DNA of 64,000 nucleotides from Bacillota bacterium. GTDB lineage: Bacteria; Bacillota_A; Clostridia; Christensenellales; Aristaeellaceae. A program made the position numbers and the translations under genes. Positions 51,322 to 60,154 of the stretch are shown one piece after another. The stretch spans positions 1 through 64,000 of the forward strand of contig JAEZSP010000007.1 in the NCBI GenBank assembly GCA_023421735.1. The letters run 5' to 3'. How positions within the stretch are numbered: the first letter of the stretch is position 1; each line of letters opens with the position of its first letter. The notes below the pieces were generated by a model. It saw only the letters and a list, made by a program, of their open reading frames with translations, did no database searches and had not been told where the DNA came from.

Positions 51322-51789
51322 ATGATACCGACTGGCAATGGTTCGTTGGCCGGTCGTTCCGATGATGCTCGAGATAAAGATGAATCATACGCCGCGAACA
51401 CGACGCACGCAACGCTCCCGATCGCAATCACCTTTTGCTATCGTAGAGGACGCGCAATTATCTACAAATCCGTGATCACTGCGCTTGGGAACCCGGATTA
51501 TATACGAATGCTGATCAATCCGGCAGAAAGGGTCCTGATCGTTCAGGTGTGCGACCAGCAGGAGCGCAACGCTATTGAGGTTCCGCGCAATCTGCGTAAG
51601 GATGGGGTGTCTTTCGGCATCAACAGCGTGGCATTGCTTGAGTCGATGACGAAGCTGATGGGTTGGTCGAAGCAGTTGACCTATAGGGTTAAAGGTGAAC
51701 TCCAAGCAGAGTCCGGCCTAGTGGTATTTCTTCTGGATCAAGCCGTAGTTGTGAACGAGGCCGACGGGGGTGAAACGGATGTATCGTGA
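51322..51789 (+). CDS. Recombinase-associated domain protein 2
   Basis: A 155-residue protein, GAGGAGGGAGCTT before ATG, 17 nt after the preceding stop. It consists mostly of the shared domain: ITFCYRRGRAIIYKS, YIRMLINPAERVLIVQVCD, QERNAIEVPRN, MTKLMGWSKQLTYRVKG and GLVVFLLDQAVVV. This copy is closest to the consensus. No function is known to me. Confidence 0.8.
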   Translation: MIPTGNGSLAGRSDDARDKDESYAANTTHATLPIAITFCYRRGRAIIYKSVITALGNPDYIRMLINPAERVLIVQVCDQQERNAIEVPRNLRKDGVSFGINSVALLESMTKLMGWSKQLTYRVKGELQAESGLVVFLLDQAVVVNEADGGETDVS

Positions 51790-52141
51790 TATGAACTACA
51801 TCACATTTCATTGTAAATATGGACAAATGAGCATCCACCGGGGTTGTGTCCTCCATCTTGAAAATCCGACGCACGTTCAAATCCTGGTCAACAGCGTGAC
51901 AAAGGAGGTGCTACTCAAGCCCTCCTCCGAATATGAGCGCGATGCTTTCCTCGTGCCGGACGCCCTCTATGAGCGTAGGGCTGCTTTTGTGATCAACGGA
52001 GAGGATTTTGTGCGCAAAATCAGGTGCCTAATGAGGTGGCGGAAAGACAATGCCTATCGTGTAGATGGAATGAAGATGGAAGACTCCATCCTGTTTCCGT
52101 TGGAAAAGGCACAGGCGCTTGAAGACTGGCACGAGGAGTAG
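51779..52141 (+). CDS. Recombinase-associated domain protein 3
   Basis: A 120-residue protein. ATG at 51779 (GGGGGTGAAACGG upstream) overlaps the end of the previous gene; GTG at 51770 is an alternative. It repeats the shared domain in shortest form: YITFHCKYGQMSIHR, HVQILVNSVTKEVLLKPSS, YERDAFLVPD, IRCLMRWRKDNAYRVDG and ILFPLEKAQAL. All three copies plus the recombinase tail lie head to tail in one operon, suggesting gene duplication and work in one complex. Confidence 0.8.
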   Translation: MYRDMNYITFHCKYGQMSIHRGCVLHLENPTHVQILVNSVTKEVLLKPSSEYERDAFLVPDALYERRAAFVINGEDFVRKIRCLMRWRKDNAYRVDGMKMEDSILFPLEKAQALEDWHEE

Positions 52142-52268
52142 ATAACGGCGGATGAGGAAGAAACAGACGGACGCTAAGCGGTGCACGATTGAGGATTCCG
52201 CCCGCCTCCTACGAAGTGATTTCACAATATTTGGAGGGGATCCCGAACTCAGTGTGCTTATTATAGTA

Positions 52269-52297
52269 TTTACAGTGTTCACGATGCATGGTATAAT
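52269..52297 (+). promoter_or_regulatory. Promoter of the XRE regulator and methyltransferase genes
   Basis: TTTACA (52269-52274), 17-bp spacer, TATAAT (52292-52297) with TG before the -10. It lies 32 nt upstream of the regulator start codon. The spacer and leader contain ATGCATG and TGCATGC half-sites that could bind the regulator itself. Confidence 0.7.
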
Positions 52298-52328
52298 ATT
52301 CAACAAATGGTGCATGCGGAGGATTCAG

Positions 52329-52550
52329 ATGCCTGTTCAATGCAATCTGTCGACCTTGATGGGTAAAAAACGGTATTCGATTAAAGACATTCATGAAAAA
52401 ACGGGATTGTCTCGCAATACCATATCAAATCTGTATAATGATAAAGCGACGAGAATTGATTTCACCACGATTAGCAGATTGTGTGCCGTGTTCGGTTGCG
52501 GAATTGAGGAACTTCTGTCGGTAGAAGAACGGGTGGGAAAAGATGCTTAA
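52329..52550 (+). CDS. Small XRE/Cro-type regulator
   Basis: ATG at 52329 follows GGAGGATTC; the frame extends upstream but is not coding-like. The 73-residue protein is nearly all helix-turn-helix (KKRYSIKDIHEKTGLSRNTI then SNLYNDKATRIDFTTISRLC). It is 40 nt ahead of the methyltransferase gene and may be the controller protein of the restriction-modification pair, or the regulator of the element. Confidence 0.85.
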   Translation: MPVQCNLSTLMGKKRYSIKDIHEKTGLSRNTISNLYNDKATRIDFTTISRLCAVFGCGIEELLSVEERVGKDA

Positions 52551-52590
52551 GCGAAAAGCTGCAGGCAATTATTAAAGGGGGCGCTGGAAT

Positions 52591-53712
52591 ATGCCTCATC
52601 AGCTCAATGTCCACAATGAAAAGATCGATTTGTCGGCAGCGCCATGGACGATGCACGAATTCTTTGCCGGTAGCGGTTTGGTCGCGTATGGTCTAAAAGG
52701 ACTTTTCTCCCCCGTTTGGGCAAACGATGTAAGCGAACAAAAAGCGGATGTGTATACTGCAAATTTCGGCTCGAGCCACTTCCATTTAGGCGACATCAAG
52801 GAGGTACGCGGGGCGACCCTTCCCTATGCGCATTTGTCATGGGCAAGCTTTCCCTGCCAGGATCTATCACTTGCGGGCTCAATTGGGGGAATAAACGCGC
52901 GTCGAAGTGGGTTGGTGTGGGAATGGTTGCGCGTACTTGGCGAAATGCCCAAAAAGCCGCGACTTCTTTTATTAGAGAACGTGACGGGGCTATTGTCCGT
53001 CGGCAAGGGTGAGAATTTCCGAATTCTCCATGCAGCGCTGAGTGAGAGAGGCTACAAGAGCGGGGCCATCGTACTAGATGCGGCAACTTTTTTGCCACAA
53101 TCTCGACCGCGCGTATTTGTTATTGCCGTCGCGAAAGATTGTGCGATCCCGTCAGGGTTGACGGACGTGGAACCGAACTGGCTCCATAGCAAAGCGACTG
53201 CGGAACTGGGGGATACTCTTCCAGATTGGATTTGGTGGAAGGCAGACAGGCCTCCACGCACAGAACTTCGAGTTGAAGATATCGTCGATAAAGGCGTACC
53301 TTTCGATAAGGACGACGTGCTTCGCCTAATTCCTGAAAAACACATGGAAAAACTGAGTCGGTTTGATACGATCTATGCAACGGGATTTCGGAGAACCAGG
53401 CACGGAGAACAGCAACTAGAATTGCGCTGCGATGGTATCGCAGGTTGCCTTCGCACCCCCGAAGGAGGAAGCAGTAAACAGTTCCTCGTCATGAAGCGCG
53501 GTAGCGAACTACACGCTAGGTTGTTAACGGTGCGCGAGGTCGCTCGTCTGATGGGCGCGCCGGACCATTTCATTCTCCCTGGAACGAATAACGACGGTTA
53601 CAAGGCGATGGGAGACGCCGTTGCGCTCCCTGTAGCGCGCTTCATCGGAGAAAATTTCTTGATACGAATTGCGGAGGCGATATATTGTGAACTGCGTGCA
53701 AAAGAGGCTTAA
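52591..53712 (+). CDS. DNA cytosine-5 methyltransferase
   Basis: A 373-residue enzyme with ordered C5 motifs: FFAGSGLVAYGL (motif I, AdoMet), SFPCQDLSLAG with catalytic Cys89 (motif IV), LLLENVTGLL (motif VI), LPQSRPRVFVIAV (motif VIII, from Gln170) and a C-terminal motif X region (VREVARLMGAPDHF, then YKAMGDAVALPVA). It probably protects DNA from the adjoining nuclease candidate. Recognition sequence unknown. Its end overlaps the DUF4928 gene. Confidence 0.95.
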   Translation: MPHQLNVHNEKIDLSAAPWTMHEFFAGSGLVAYGLKGLFSPVWANDVSEQKADVYTANFGSSHFHLGDIKEVRGATLPYAHLSWASFPCQDLSLAGSIGGINARRSGLVWEWLRVLGEMPKKPRLLLLENVTGLLSVGKGENFRILHAALSERGYKSGAIVLDAATFLPQSRPRVFVIAVAKDCAIPSGLTDVEPNWLHSKATAELGDTLPDWIWWKADRPPRTELRVEDIVDKGVPFDKDDVLRLIPEKHMEKLSRFDTIYATGFRRTRHGEQQLELRCDGIAGCLRTPEGGSSKQFLVMKRGSELHARLLTVREVARLMGAPDHFILPGTNNDGYKAMGDAVALPVARFIGENFLIRIAEAIYCELRAKEA

Positions 53713-54622
53713 GACTTTCCAAGACGAGAACGGCATCTATACCAAGGGGCCGCTTTCGCTCGTCGTTCAGTTTACGAGAATGGTTTCCGAGCGGGAGTTC
53801 CCGCTTAATCCCAACGATTTTCAGACGGGTAGCAAGGGGCAGGTGGCTGGTATTGGCGGAGGGAATTTGAGAAAGATCCTCAAGGAATATGGCATAATGC
53901 AGATTCTGTCTTCCGAAGGGGGACGGACGAGTCGCGGCAGCATGGGCCTGATGATTAAATATGTTGAATTCCTCAACGCGTGGAATTCGGAAGAGTCGGT
54001 AGACTTCCGCGTGGTAGAGGCTTATTGGGCCGAGCAAGTGCTGGAGTATTTCCGTAATCAACCTTTCGTGCTGGCGGCGGATGCCTCCAAAACGATTGCT
54101 GCCAACTTAGACGATCTATTTGAACAAGCGAAAAAAAAGCAACTTCAAAATCCCGGCACACAATACCTCGGAACGGTGTTGCAGCATCTTGTGGCCGCAA
54201 AACTGAGCATTATCCTTCCACCGGGATCGTTCGAGGTATATGGAGCTTCCGTTGCGGACGCGCCAACTGCACGCAGCGGTGATTTTTCGATTAATAATAC
54301 AGTCATCCATTGCACTACCGCTCCCGGCGGAGCACTAATCACAAAATGCCAAACCAATATAAAATCAGGATACAAGCCGATCATCATAACAGTCTTTGAT
54401 CGCGTTCGCACCGCACTCGATCTCGCAGCAGACGCCGGGCTGTCCGGACGGCTAGAAGTCTGGGATATCCAGCAATTTCTCTCTGCAAACGTAAACGAGC
54501 ATAGTCTGTTTGATGAAAAAATGACGGCGATGACGATGTCGAACATTGTGGATCAATATAACAAAATTGTCTTTGAAAACGAAACCGATCCCAGCCTGCG
54601 CATCGAGTTTGAAGCAGGGTAA
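53687..54622 (+). CDS. DUF4928 protein, probable restriction endonuclease partner
   Basis: GTG at 53687 is preceded by GGAGGCGATATATT and lies inside the methyltransferase gene (26-nt overlap). The 311-residue product matches DUF4928 by its C-terminus (MTAMTMSNIVDQYNKIVFEN, then ETDPSLRIEF) and by always following a C5 methyltransferase. The segment SGDFSINNTVIHCTTAPGGA, then LITKCQTNIKSGYKP, could carry a PD-(D/E)XK-type active site with Asp and a distal Lys. Cleavage activity is inferred from context. Confidence 0.8.
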   Translation: MNCVQKRLKTFQDENGIYTKGPLSLVVQFTRMVSEREFPLNPNDFQTGSKGQVAGIGGGNLRKILKEYGIMQILSSEGGRTSRGSMGLMIKYVEFLNAWNSEESVDFRVVEAYWAEQVLEYFRNQPFVLAADASKTIAANLDDLFEQAKKKQLQNPGTQYLGTVLQHLVAAKLSIILPPGSFEVYGASVADAPTARSGDFSINNTVIHCTTAPGGALITKCQTNIKSGYKPIIITVFDRVRTALDLAADAGLSGRLEVWDIQQFLSANVNEHSLFDEKMTAMTMSNIVDQYNKIVFENETDPSLRIEFEAG

Positions 54623-55140
54623 TTCACCTGCAAAGAGTCGTTCATAATTGAGACGACGCCCAACGTCGGGAATGCCCCCTATCCCTGCGGAAGTGGGTAG
54701 AAGTATAAAAAATGCCACGGCAGATAGGGGTGTGCAATTTAACGATTCCTCTCTTTTGACGATTACTGTTTTCCGGGGTGTGCATCGTATCAATTCATGG
54801 TGACTTTGCCAAATCAGAAACCATCTATTGATAAACTCGATAGATGGTTTTTGTTTTGCCAGGAACCCAGCAAATACAGGCTTTTCGGGCATCTGCGGCT
54901 TTCTTTGTATGAATCTTTAACGGCGCAAAGAGAAAGTCGCCACTTCCGGCGGGATTTGAACTCACACTGTTTTTCGGCAGTCTCTCCGGCAAATCGTCAA
55001 ATTTGAACACCCTTTTCGGCCAAAGGTGTGCAATTTTGACGATTCTATTTGGGAGCACTTTAGCGGCTTAAAAAACGCGTGGAGGGCTTGACTTTCCCGT
55101 CCGTTTGAGCTATCAATAGCGGGCGGAAGGGAGAGATTCC
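54623..55140. other. Intergenic region with terminator and repeats
   Basis: A strong terminator lies at 54818-54858 (AAACCATCTAT/ATAGATGGTTT then TTTGTTTTG). The unit GGTGTGCAATTT followed by ACGATTC occurs at 54729-54748 and 55025-55045, and TTTTGACGATT also at 54754-54764 and inverted at 54991-55003. The sequence at about 54950-54962, read on the minus strand, resembles a tRNA T-arm (TTCAAATCCCGCC) but forms no cloverleaf. No gene is supported. Confidence 0.6.
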
Positions 55141-55314
55141 ATGACCAAGAAACAGGCTGATCGGGAACTCGATTACCGAATCGGGGAGATAACGCTCGCC
55201 ACAATGCTCGCCGATGGACTCATAACTCGGGAGGAATACGAAGCCGCCCGCCGATATTTGATCGTTAAGCTAAAGCCGCTCATCGGCAGTCTGGAGCAGT
55301 CGGATGAAGCATAG
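55141..55314 (+). CDS. 57-residue recombinase-coupled protein, SHOCT-like
   Basis: ATG at 55141 follows GGAAGGGAGAG. The product (MTKKQADRELDYRIGEITLA) is helical and has the LADGLITREEYEAARRYLI segment typical of SHOCT-type short helical hairpins. It overlaps the following recombinase start by 11 nt, so translation is coupled. Similar tiny genes precede serine recombinases in Clostridia mobile elements. Role unknown. Confidence 0.75.
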   Translation: MTKKQADRELDYRIGEITLATMLADGLITREEYEAARRYLIVKLKPLIGSLEQSDEA

Positions 55315-56740
55315 GCGAATCATCACAACCATTGAGGCAAGGCCACAATTGGGTATATCCATGCCGGACGCGCTCGTAAGGCGCCGCACCGTGGCCTATG
55401 TTCGCGTCAGCACAAGCAGCGAGGAACAGCTCAATTCTTACGAGGCGCAAAAGGACTACTTCCCCAAATTTATCGCCTCCCGCCCCAACTGGGAATACGT
55501 CGGCCTGTATTGCGATGAGGGATTGAGCGGCATCTCAAGTAAAAGCCGCCCGGAGTTCAACCGCATGGTTGCGGATGCCTTAGATGGGAAAATTGATCTG
55601 ATCGTTACAAAAAGCATATCGCGCTTTGCCCGCAATACGTTGGATACGCTTACTACTGTACGGCGGTTGAAGGCGGTCGGCTGCGAGGTGTGGTTTGAGA
55701 AAGAAAACCTATATTCTTTCGATCGTAAGGGGGAATTTATCCTTACCCTTCTATCCAGTATGGCTCAGGAGGAGAGCCGTTCGCTGTCAGAAAATGTAAA
55801 ATGGGGCGTCCGAAAACGGTTCGCGGACGGGAAGTATTCACTACCATACGCGCAATTCCTGGGCTATCAACGTGGCAAGGACGAAAAGCCCGAAATCATC
55901 GAAGATGAAGCAAGGATCGTCCGCCTAATATATCGACTGTATTTGGAAGGAGACAGTTTTTCCGGTATCGCCCGGCGTCTCATCGACTGCGGCATTCCTA
56001 CTCCAGGCGGCAAGAAGGTCTGGCAGCCTTGCGTGGTAAGATCCATCCTAACCAACGAGAAATATTACGGGGCGGCGCTATTGCAGAAGCGCTTTGTAGA
56101 GGATTTTTTGACAAAAAAGACGCGCAAGAACATCGGCGAGCTCCCGCAATTCTTCGTAGAAGATGATCATGCCCCGATTGTGAGCGAAGCGGTATTCATG
56201 GAGGCACAGCGGCGTATGGATCGTGAGTCCTACATCAATCCTTGTCTGCACACCTTCTCGAACAAGCTTATCTGCGGCGTGTGCAATGGCAAGTATGGGA
56301 GTAAGTGGGCAAGCGCGTACAAAGAGCCAAGGCCGGGATGCGTACGGCATACCATCTGGTATTGCAACCGCAGATATAGCATCCCGCACGAAAAAACGGC
56401 GCCGACGATGGCGGACGATGTTGTGCGCTACCTTTTCAGCAAGGCGGTACTGAAATTGTGGTCAGGGCGACCCGCGCTTCAAGCGATGTTAAAAAAGGGC
56501 ATCCGCGTGGCTCTGCCCCGAGAAAAGAATCCGATTCGCGTCCGGGAAGTTGACGCTTTTCTTGATGGGTTCTATAGAATAGCGCCGAGGGATCTATCCA
56601 TCGGCCAGTCTGCGGCACAGGTAATGCTCGACCGTGGAGAAGTGACGCCTGATCGAGTGATACATTTCCTTTTCATAAATGGAGAGTGTATAACCGAACA
56701 TATTCCTTCAATGTCGCAACTGCCGTCTAGAAATCAATAA
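55304..56740 (+). CDS. Large serine recombinase (site-specific integrase)
   Basis: A 478-residue protein. Catalytic Ser36 lies in VAYVRVSTSSEEQLN; YCDEGLSG, KSISRFARNTLD and MAQEESRSLSENVKWG are the standard motifs. A recombinase domain follows (about 180-310), then a partial zinc ribbon (LICGVCNGKYGS ... WYCNRRYS) and a coiled-coil region. It is a candidate integrase for this element or for the phage. Attachment sites were not found. Confidence 0.93.
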   Translation: MKHRRIITTIEARPQLGISMPDALVRRRTVAYVRVSTSSEEQLNSYEAQKDYFPKFIASRPNWEYVGLYCDEGLSGISSKSRPEFNRMVADALDGKIDLIVTKSISRFARNTLDTLTTVRRLKAVGCEVWFEKENLYSFDRKGEFILTLLSSMAQEESRSLSENVKWGVRKRFADGKYSLPYAQFLGYQRGKDEKPEIIEDEARIVRLIYRLYLEGDSFSGIARRLIDCGIPTPGGKKVWQPCVVRSILTNEKYYGAALLQKRFVEDFLTKKTRKNIGELPQFFVEDDHAPIVSEAVFMEAQRRMDRESYINPCLHTFSNKLICGVCNGKYGSKWASAYKEPRPGCVRHTIWYCNRRYSIPHEKTAPTMADDVVRYLFSKAVLKLWSGRPALQAMLKKGIRVALPREKNPIRVREVDAFLDGFYRIAPRDLSIGQSAAQVMLDRGEVTPDRVIHFLFINGECITEHIPSMSQLPSRNQ

Positions 56741-57161
56741 AAACCCGACAATCGGCGAATCGTATGCTTCGACAACCATGCCTATCATACTGACATTTCC
56801 AAGCCATTCCGGAAACGGAATGCCAACGAATCCTCCCTGCTGACACAGGCGGATCGCTGGAACAGCGAGTACAGGATGCGGTATGATCGGCCTTTTGCTA
56901 TGGCGTGGATTACATTAGAGATTTCTTAGATTAGTAGGTGGGCTATGTTCATCATTTCGGTAAGCATCCAGCTGCGACGGAAATAGCACGGCGGTGCAAA
57001 TGCTAATACCGGGCTATCATTTGATCCATTTTGGCACCGTTTTACGTAATGCGCACTGATTCCAAGTTAAGCAGGATCGCGTCGTTCGTGACGCATTGAG
57101 AAAATTTTACGTACGTGTTATACTATGGTTGTAAATACATGGGCAAGGAGAGAAATGCAGC
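56741..57161 (+). other. Intergenic region with a start-less reading frame remnant
   Basis: Directly after the recombinase stop and in the same frame, 62 codons stay open (56741-56929), ending in RMRYDRPFAMAWITLEIS. They look coding-like but have no start, and may be the end of a gene split by integration. The remainder (56930-57095) holds no gene. The mscL promoter lies at 57096-57124. Confidence 0.4.
57096..57124 (+). promoter_or_regulatory. Promoter of mscL
   Basis: TTGAGA (57096-57101), 17-bp spacer, TATACT (57119-57124). The start codon lies 38 nt downstream with AAGGAGAG in between. Confidence 0.75.
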
Positions 57162-57602
57162 ATGAAGAAGTTTATCAAGGAATTCAAGGAGTTTGCGCTC
57201 AAGGGGAACGTGCTGGATCTTGCCATTGCGGTCGTCATCGGTGGTGCCTTCGGGAAAATAGTCGCATCACTCGTCGCTGACGTCATCATGCCACTGATTG
57301 GGCTCTTGTTGGGTGGAAACAATGTCTCAGGCGCATTCATTCCCCTGGATGGCAAGGAGTATGCCTCAGTTGAGGCGGCGAAAGAGGTCGGCGTTGCGAC
57401 TCTGAACTATGGCGCGTTCCTGCAGACCATCATCGATTTTCTGATTATTGCGTTCTGCATCTTCTTGTTTATTCGTTTGCTAGGCAAGGTTATGCCTAAA
57501 AAGAAAGAAGCTCCCGCGCCGGAGCCGCGCCTATGCCCTTTCTGCCGCCAACCCATCGACAAGGAAGCGACTCGCTGCCCACATTGCACGAGCCAACTCT
57601 GA
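57162..57602 (+). CDS. mscL: Large-conductance mechanosensitive channel with zinc-ribbon tail
   Basis: A 146-residue membrane protein. The N-terminal amphipathic helix [16 protein letters not shown] leads into TM1 ([20 protein letters not shown]); TM2 is [19 protein letters not shown]. It opens under membrane tension to release solutes. Residues 125-142 carry two CxxC pairs (CPFC and CPHC), an extension beyond the usual MscL length. It marks the return to host-type genes after the mobile region. Confidence 0.95.
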   Translation: MKKFIKEFKEFALKGNVLDLAIAVVIGGAFGKIVASLVADVIMPLIGLLLGGNNVSGAFIPLDGKEYASVEAAKEVGVATLNYGAFLQTIIDFLIIAFCIFLFIRLLGKVMPKKKEAPAPEPRLCPFCRQPIDKEATRCPHCTSQL

Positions 57603-57853
57603 TCTGGTCGCTTGATCACCGGGCAAAAAACCCAAGATATGTGTTTCAAGGCCCTCAGCAGCTTCATCAGTTGTTGAGGACCTCTTAATTTAAGACCAAG
57701 CCAGTGTATACCGCCAGGATAATGGCCGACGTGCATATTCTGCTCATCGAGCAGCACGCTACATTTATTTGGACGATTACGATGCTTGCGAATTTTTTAC
57801 GCTTGCGTATATACGAGATTAGTGGCTTTTCTGTACAGTTCAGTATAGCCTAT

Positions 57854-58459
57854 TCACTCGCCAAACCTGAGATTTGCCACCGTCTTTTTTTGCAATAAGA
57901 ACTGACGGAAGACACGCTCTCCGCCTTGTCCCATCGGCGACTGAGCAACAAGTCCGACTTTGATCGCCTCGCTGACCGGCAGATAAAAAAACCGCATCAT
58001 GTCAAACCGAGCGCCGTCCAATGAGTAGTGGAAGGAGAATGAGTTGCCCACCCTCGACACCTGCAGCCATGCTGTATTTCCGTCGATGTTACAGCCGTTC
58101 GCGTCGTCTGAGATGCGATTCGTAACGACACTGACAGCGGCATGCGTGCCGAAATCCGTCTTTTCAAAGCACGCCTTCGCCCAAACATTCAAATCCTCCA
58201 TGACCATGATGGTCGCCGCATCGTACGTGTCTACGAATGCATGGGAGACTTGGACGCGCATGACAAAGTCACCCTTCACTTCTGTGTAGAAGAAGGGCGC
58301 GTTGTTCAAGTTCTTCGGCATGTCTTCGGAAGAAGACGCCTCATCATGACCGCAGAAGAAATCACTCAATGGAGGCGCATCGATTATGAAGGCATCACCT
58401 TCCCATCTCACCTCGCCCTTATTGAGCCACTGAAACCCATCGAACGTTGACCGATCCAT
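57854..58459 (-). CDS. DUF1349 protein
   Basis: ATG at 58459 follows GGAGGGTTTTGAT; an in-frame upstream ATG is less likely. The 201-residue protein is a DUF1349 concanavalin-like beta-sandwich (FFYTEVKGDFVMRVQVSHAF, then DAATIMVMEDLNVWAKACFE, and NTAWLQVSRVGNSFSFHYS). Members are thought to bind sugars, but substrate is unknown. The 250 nt between it and mscL hold nothing clear. No signal peptide, so probably cytoplasmic. Confidence 0.88.
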   Translation of the reverse strand: MDRSTFDGFQWLNKGEVRWEGDAFIIDAPPLSDFFCGHDEASSSEDMPKNLNNAPFFYTEVKGDFVMRVQVSHAFVDTYDAATIMVMEDLNVWAKACFEKTDFGTHAAVSVVTNRISDDANGCNIDGNTAWLQVSRVGNSFSFHYSLDGARFDMMRFFYLPVSEAIKVGLVAQSPMGQGGERVFRQFLLQKKTVANLRFGE

Positions 58460-58587
58460 ATCAAAACCCTCCACTCCACATACCTGCGAAATCAGTTCGT
58501 TTTGCTGCGCGTACAACAGCATCGGAAACCTTAGACGGCGGGGATGTTTGTCCAGGGACAGCCCCGGGTTGAGCTGCGCAGCTCCGC

Positions 58588-59727
58588 TCAGTCCAGAAGC
58601 AGTGCCGCTTCCGCCATATTCCTAATGACAGGCACACCAAAGGGGCAGCGTTCTTCGCAGCTTCCGCAGGCAATGCAATCACGCCCTGTTGCCTTGAGCC
58701 CCTGATAGTGCGAGCGCACCATGGAGGGCACATTCGACTTGTCCAACCGCGCGATATCGAGATACTTGTTGACGGAGGCGATGTCTATCTCCACCGGGCA
58801 GGGCTGGCAGTGCCCGCAGTACACGCAGTTTCCCCGGAAATCGTTGCGCAGCGAACCCAGCGCTTCGGCATAGTCCCGGTCCTCGTCGCTCACGCCCAGG
58901 TAGCGCACGGCGTCCAGTACCTCGGCTCTGGTTTGACAACCCAACATCACGCTCGCGACGGCTGGACGGGAAAGGGCATAATGAATACACTGCGGAACTG
59001 TCAGCGGCTTTTTGAAAGGCGTGTGTTCCATAGATATGAGTTTTCCGGCGCCCAGCGTCTTCATGACCGTAATGCCGATCTGGTTTTGCTCGCATAATTT
59101 GTACAACTCGGCGCGCTTGGGGTCGATTCCCCGGAACAGATCACGTCCGAAGCCCTTGTCGACATGGTCGAACACGTACTCGCCCGCGGGCAGCATGTCG
59201 AACGCGGGATTGATGCTGAACAACAACATTTCCGCAAGTCCGGTGTTGATGACGCGGATCGCCGTATTCGGGTTGTGAGAACTGAACCCGATGTGACCGA
59301 TATCGCCGTTGTGCTTGAGTTTGAGTACATAATCCGCAAACCCGGTCTCGAACACGCCCTGATAGTCGCCCTCTGAATCGATGAAAAACATCATCCCAAA
59401 ATCGATGTGGCCGAATATGCGAAGCAGGTCTTCGAAATAGCGCTTTACCGTCGGTAGATCGCGCGAGATGTCATACTGCTGGTTGAGATCTGTAGAGCCG
59501 ATATGCCCCTGAATCATAACATCTTGGCGGCGCGCGCCGAGCGCCTTGGCGATATTCTCACGAACATCCTTGCTCGGCATGAACACATCGAGCAAATTGA
59601 TTTCGTTTTCGAGCGCGGCATCAATGGTCTCCTTCACTCGCTCGTACGGCTTGTTGTCCAGATGCTCGCACCCAAGTCCGATCACGCTAGCCTTGCGCCC
59701 GGTTTTTCCGATTTCACGATATAGCAT
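58588..59727 (-). CDS. Aldo/keto reductase with C-terminal 4Fe-4S ferredoxin domain
   Basis: A 379-residue protein. Residues 1-270 are an AKR barrel (MLYREIGKTGRKASVIGLGC, GHIGFSSHNPNTAIRVI, GITVMKTLGAGKL, SRPAVASVMLGC). The usual catalytic Tyr region reads LLDVFMPSKD, so that residue is not evident. The C-terminus has two iron-sulfur motifs (CVYCGHCQPCPV and CIACGSCEERCPF). The family couples reduction to ferredoxin-type electron flow in anaerobes. Confidence 0.92.
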   Translation of the reverse strand: MLYREIGKTGRKASVIGLGCEHLDNKPYERVKETIDAALENEINLLDVFMPSKDVRENIAKALGARRQDVMIQGHIGSTDLNQQYDISRDLPTVKRYFEDLLRIFGHIDFGMMFFIDSEGDYQGVFETGFADYVLKLKHNGDIGHIGFSSHNPNTAIRVINTGLAEMLLFSINPAFDMLPAGEYVFDHVDKGFGRDLFRGIDPKRAELYKLCEQNQIGITVMKTLGAGKLISMEHTPFKKPLTVPQCIHYALSRPAVASVMLGCQTRAEVLDAVRYLGVSDEDRDYAEALGSLRNDFRGNCVYCGHCQPCPVEIDIASVNKYLDIARLDKSNVPSMVRSHYQGLKATGRDCIACGSCEERCPFGVPVIRNMAEAALLLD

Positions 59728-60154
59728 AAGGTTCTCCTATCATTGCGCAATATCTATACTATGTTCATCATATCATGACGGCGCGCTGTATTCAAGCGCA
59801 AGACCGACGATGACATATCCGAAAAGGAAAGGTGCATAAGGATCGCTTGTTGCGAATAACGGCTTGCGCCAGGGCAAACGAGCGGGGCAGACATCCTCTC
59901 AATCATGGACTTCGCGCACAATTACGACGTCAAATTCTCCGGAAATCTTGTTTTATCACACCATTACTTCCGCGCCGTTCCTGAACCTGAACGTCATCGA
60001 GCAGTTCCTGCCGACCACCATCTGATCGAAACCGCAAGCCACAGCTTCTCGTCAAACTCCGTGATGGCAAGAAGCCCGTTCTGGATGTCGCGGATGAAGC
60101 TTTCGAGGAAATATGATCAATCCGCAGCCGAGTCCGCAATCTGCGGCTCCTCGC
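59728..60154 (-). pseudogene. Decayed 3' end of a serine recombinase gene
   Basis: Between about 60115 and 59960 on the minus strand, the sequence encodes FLESFIRDIQNG then LLAITEFDEKLWLAV and, after a frameshift, MTFRFRNGAEVMV. This closely follows the C-terminus of the recombinase at 60941-62536 (FIRDIQSRELAITEFDEKLW, MTYRFKNGAEIVV). It is a leftover of a related element. The remaining 230 nt up to the aldo/keto reductase start show only its leader. Confidence 0.8.

Noticed and set aside
54930..55010. tRNA or tmRNA 3' end suggested by TTCAAATCCCGCC on the minus strand
   Set aside because: No acceptor stem, D arm or anticodon arm can be folded around it.
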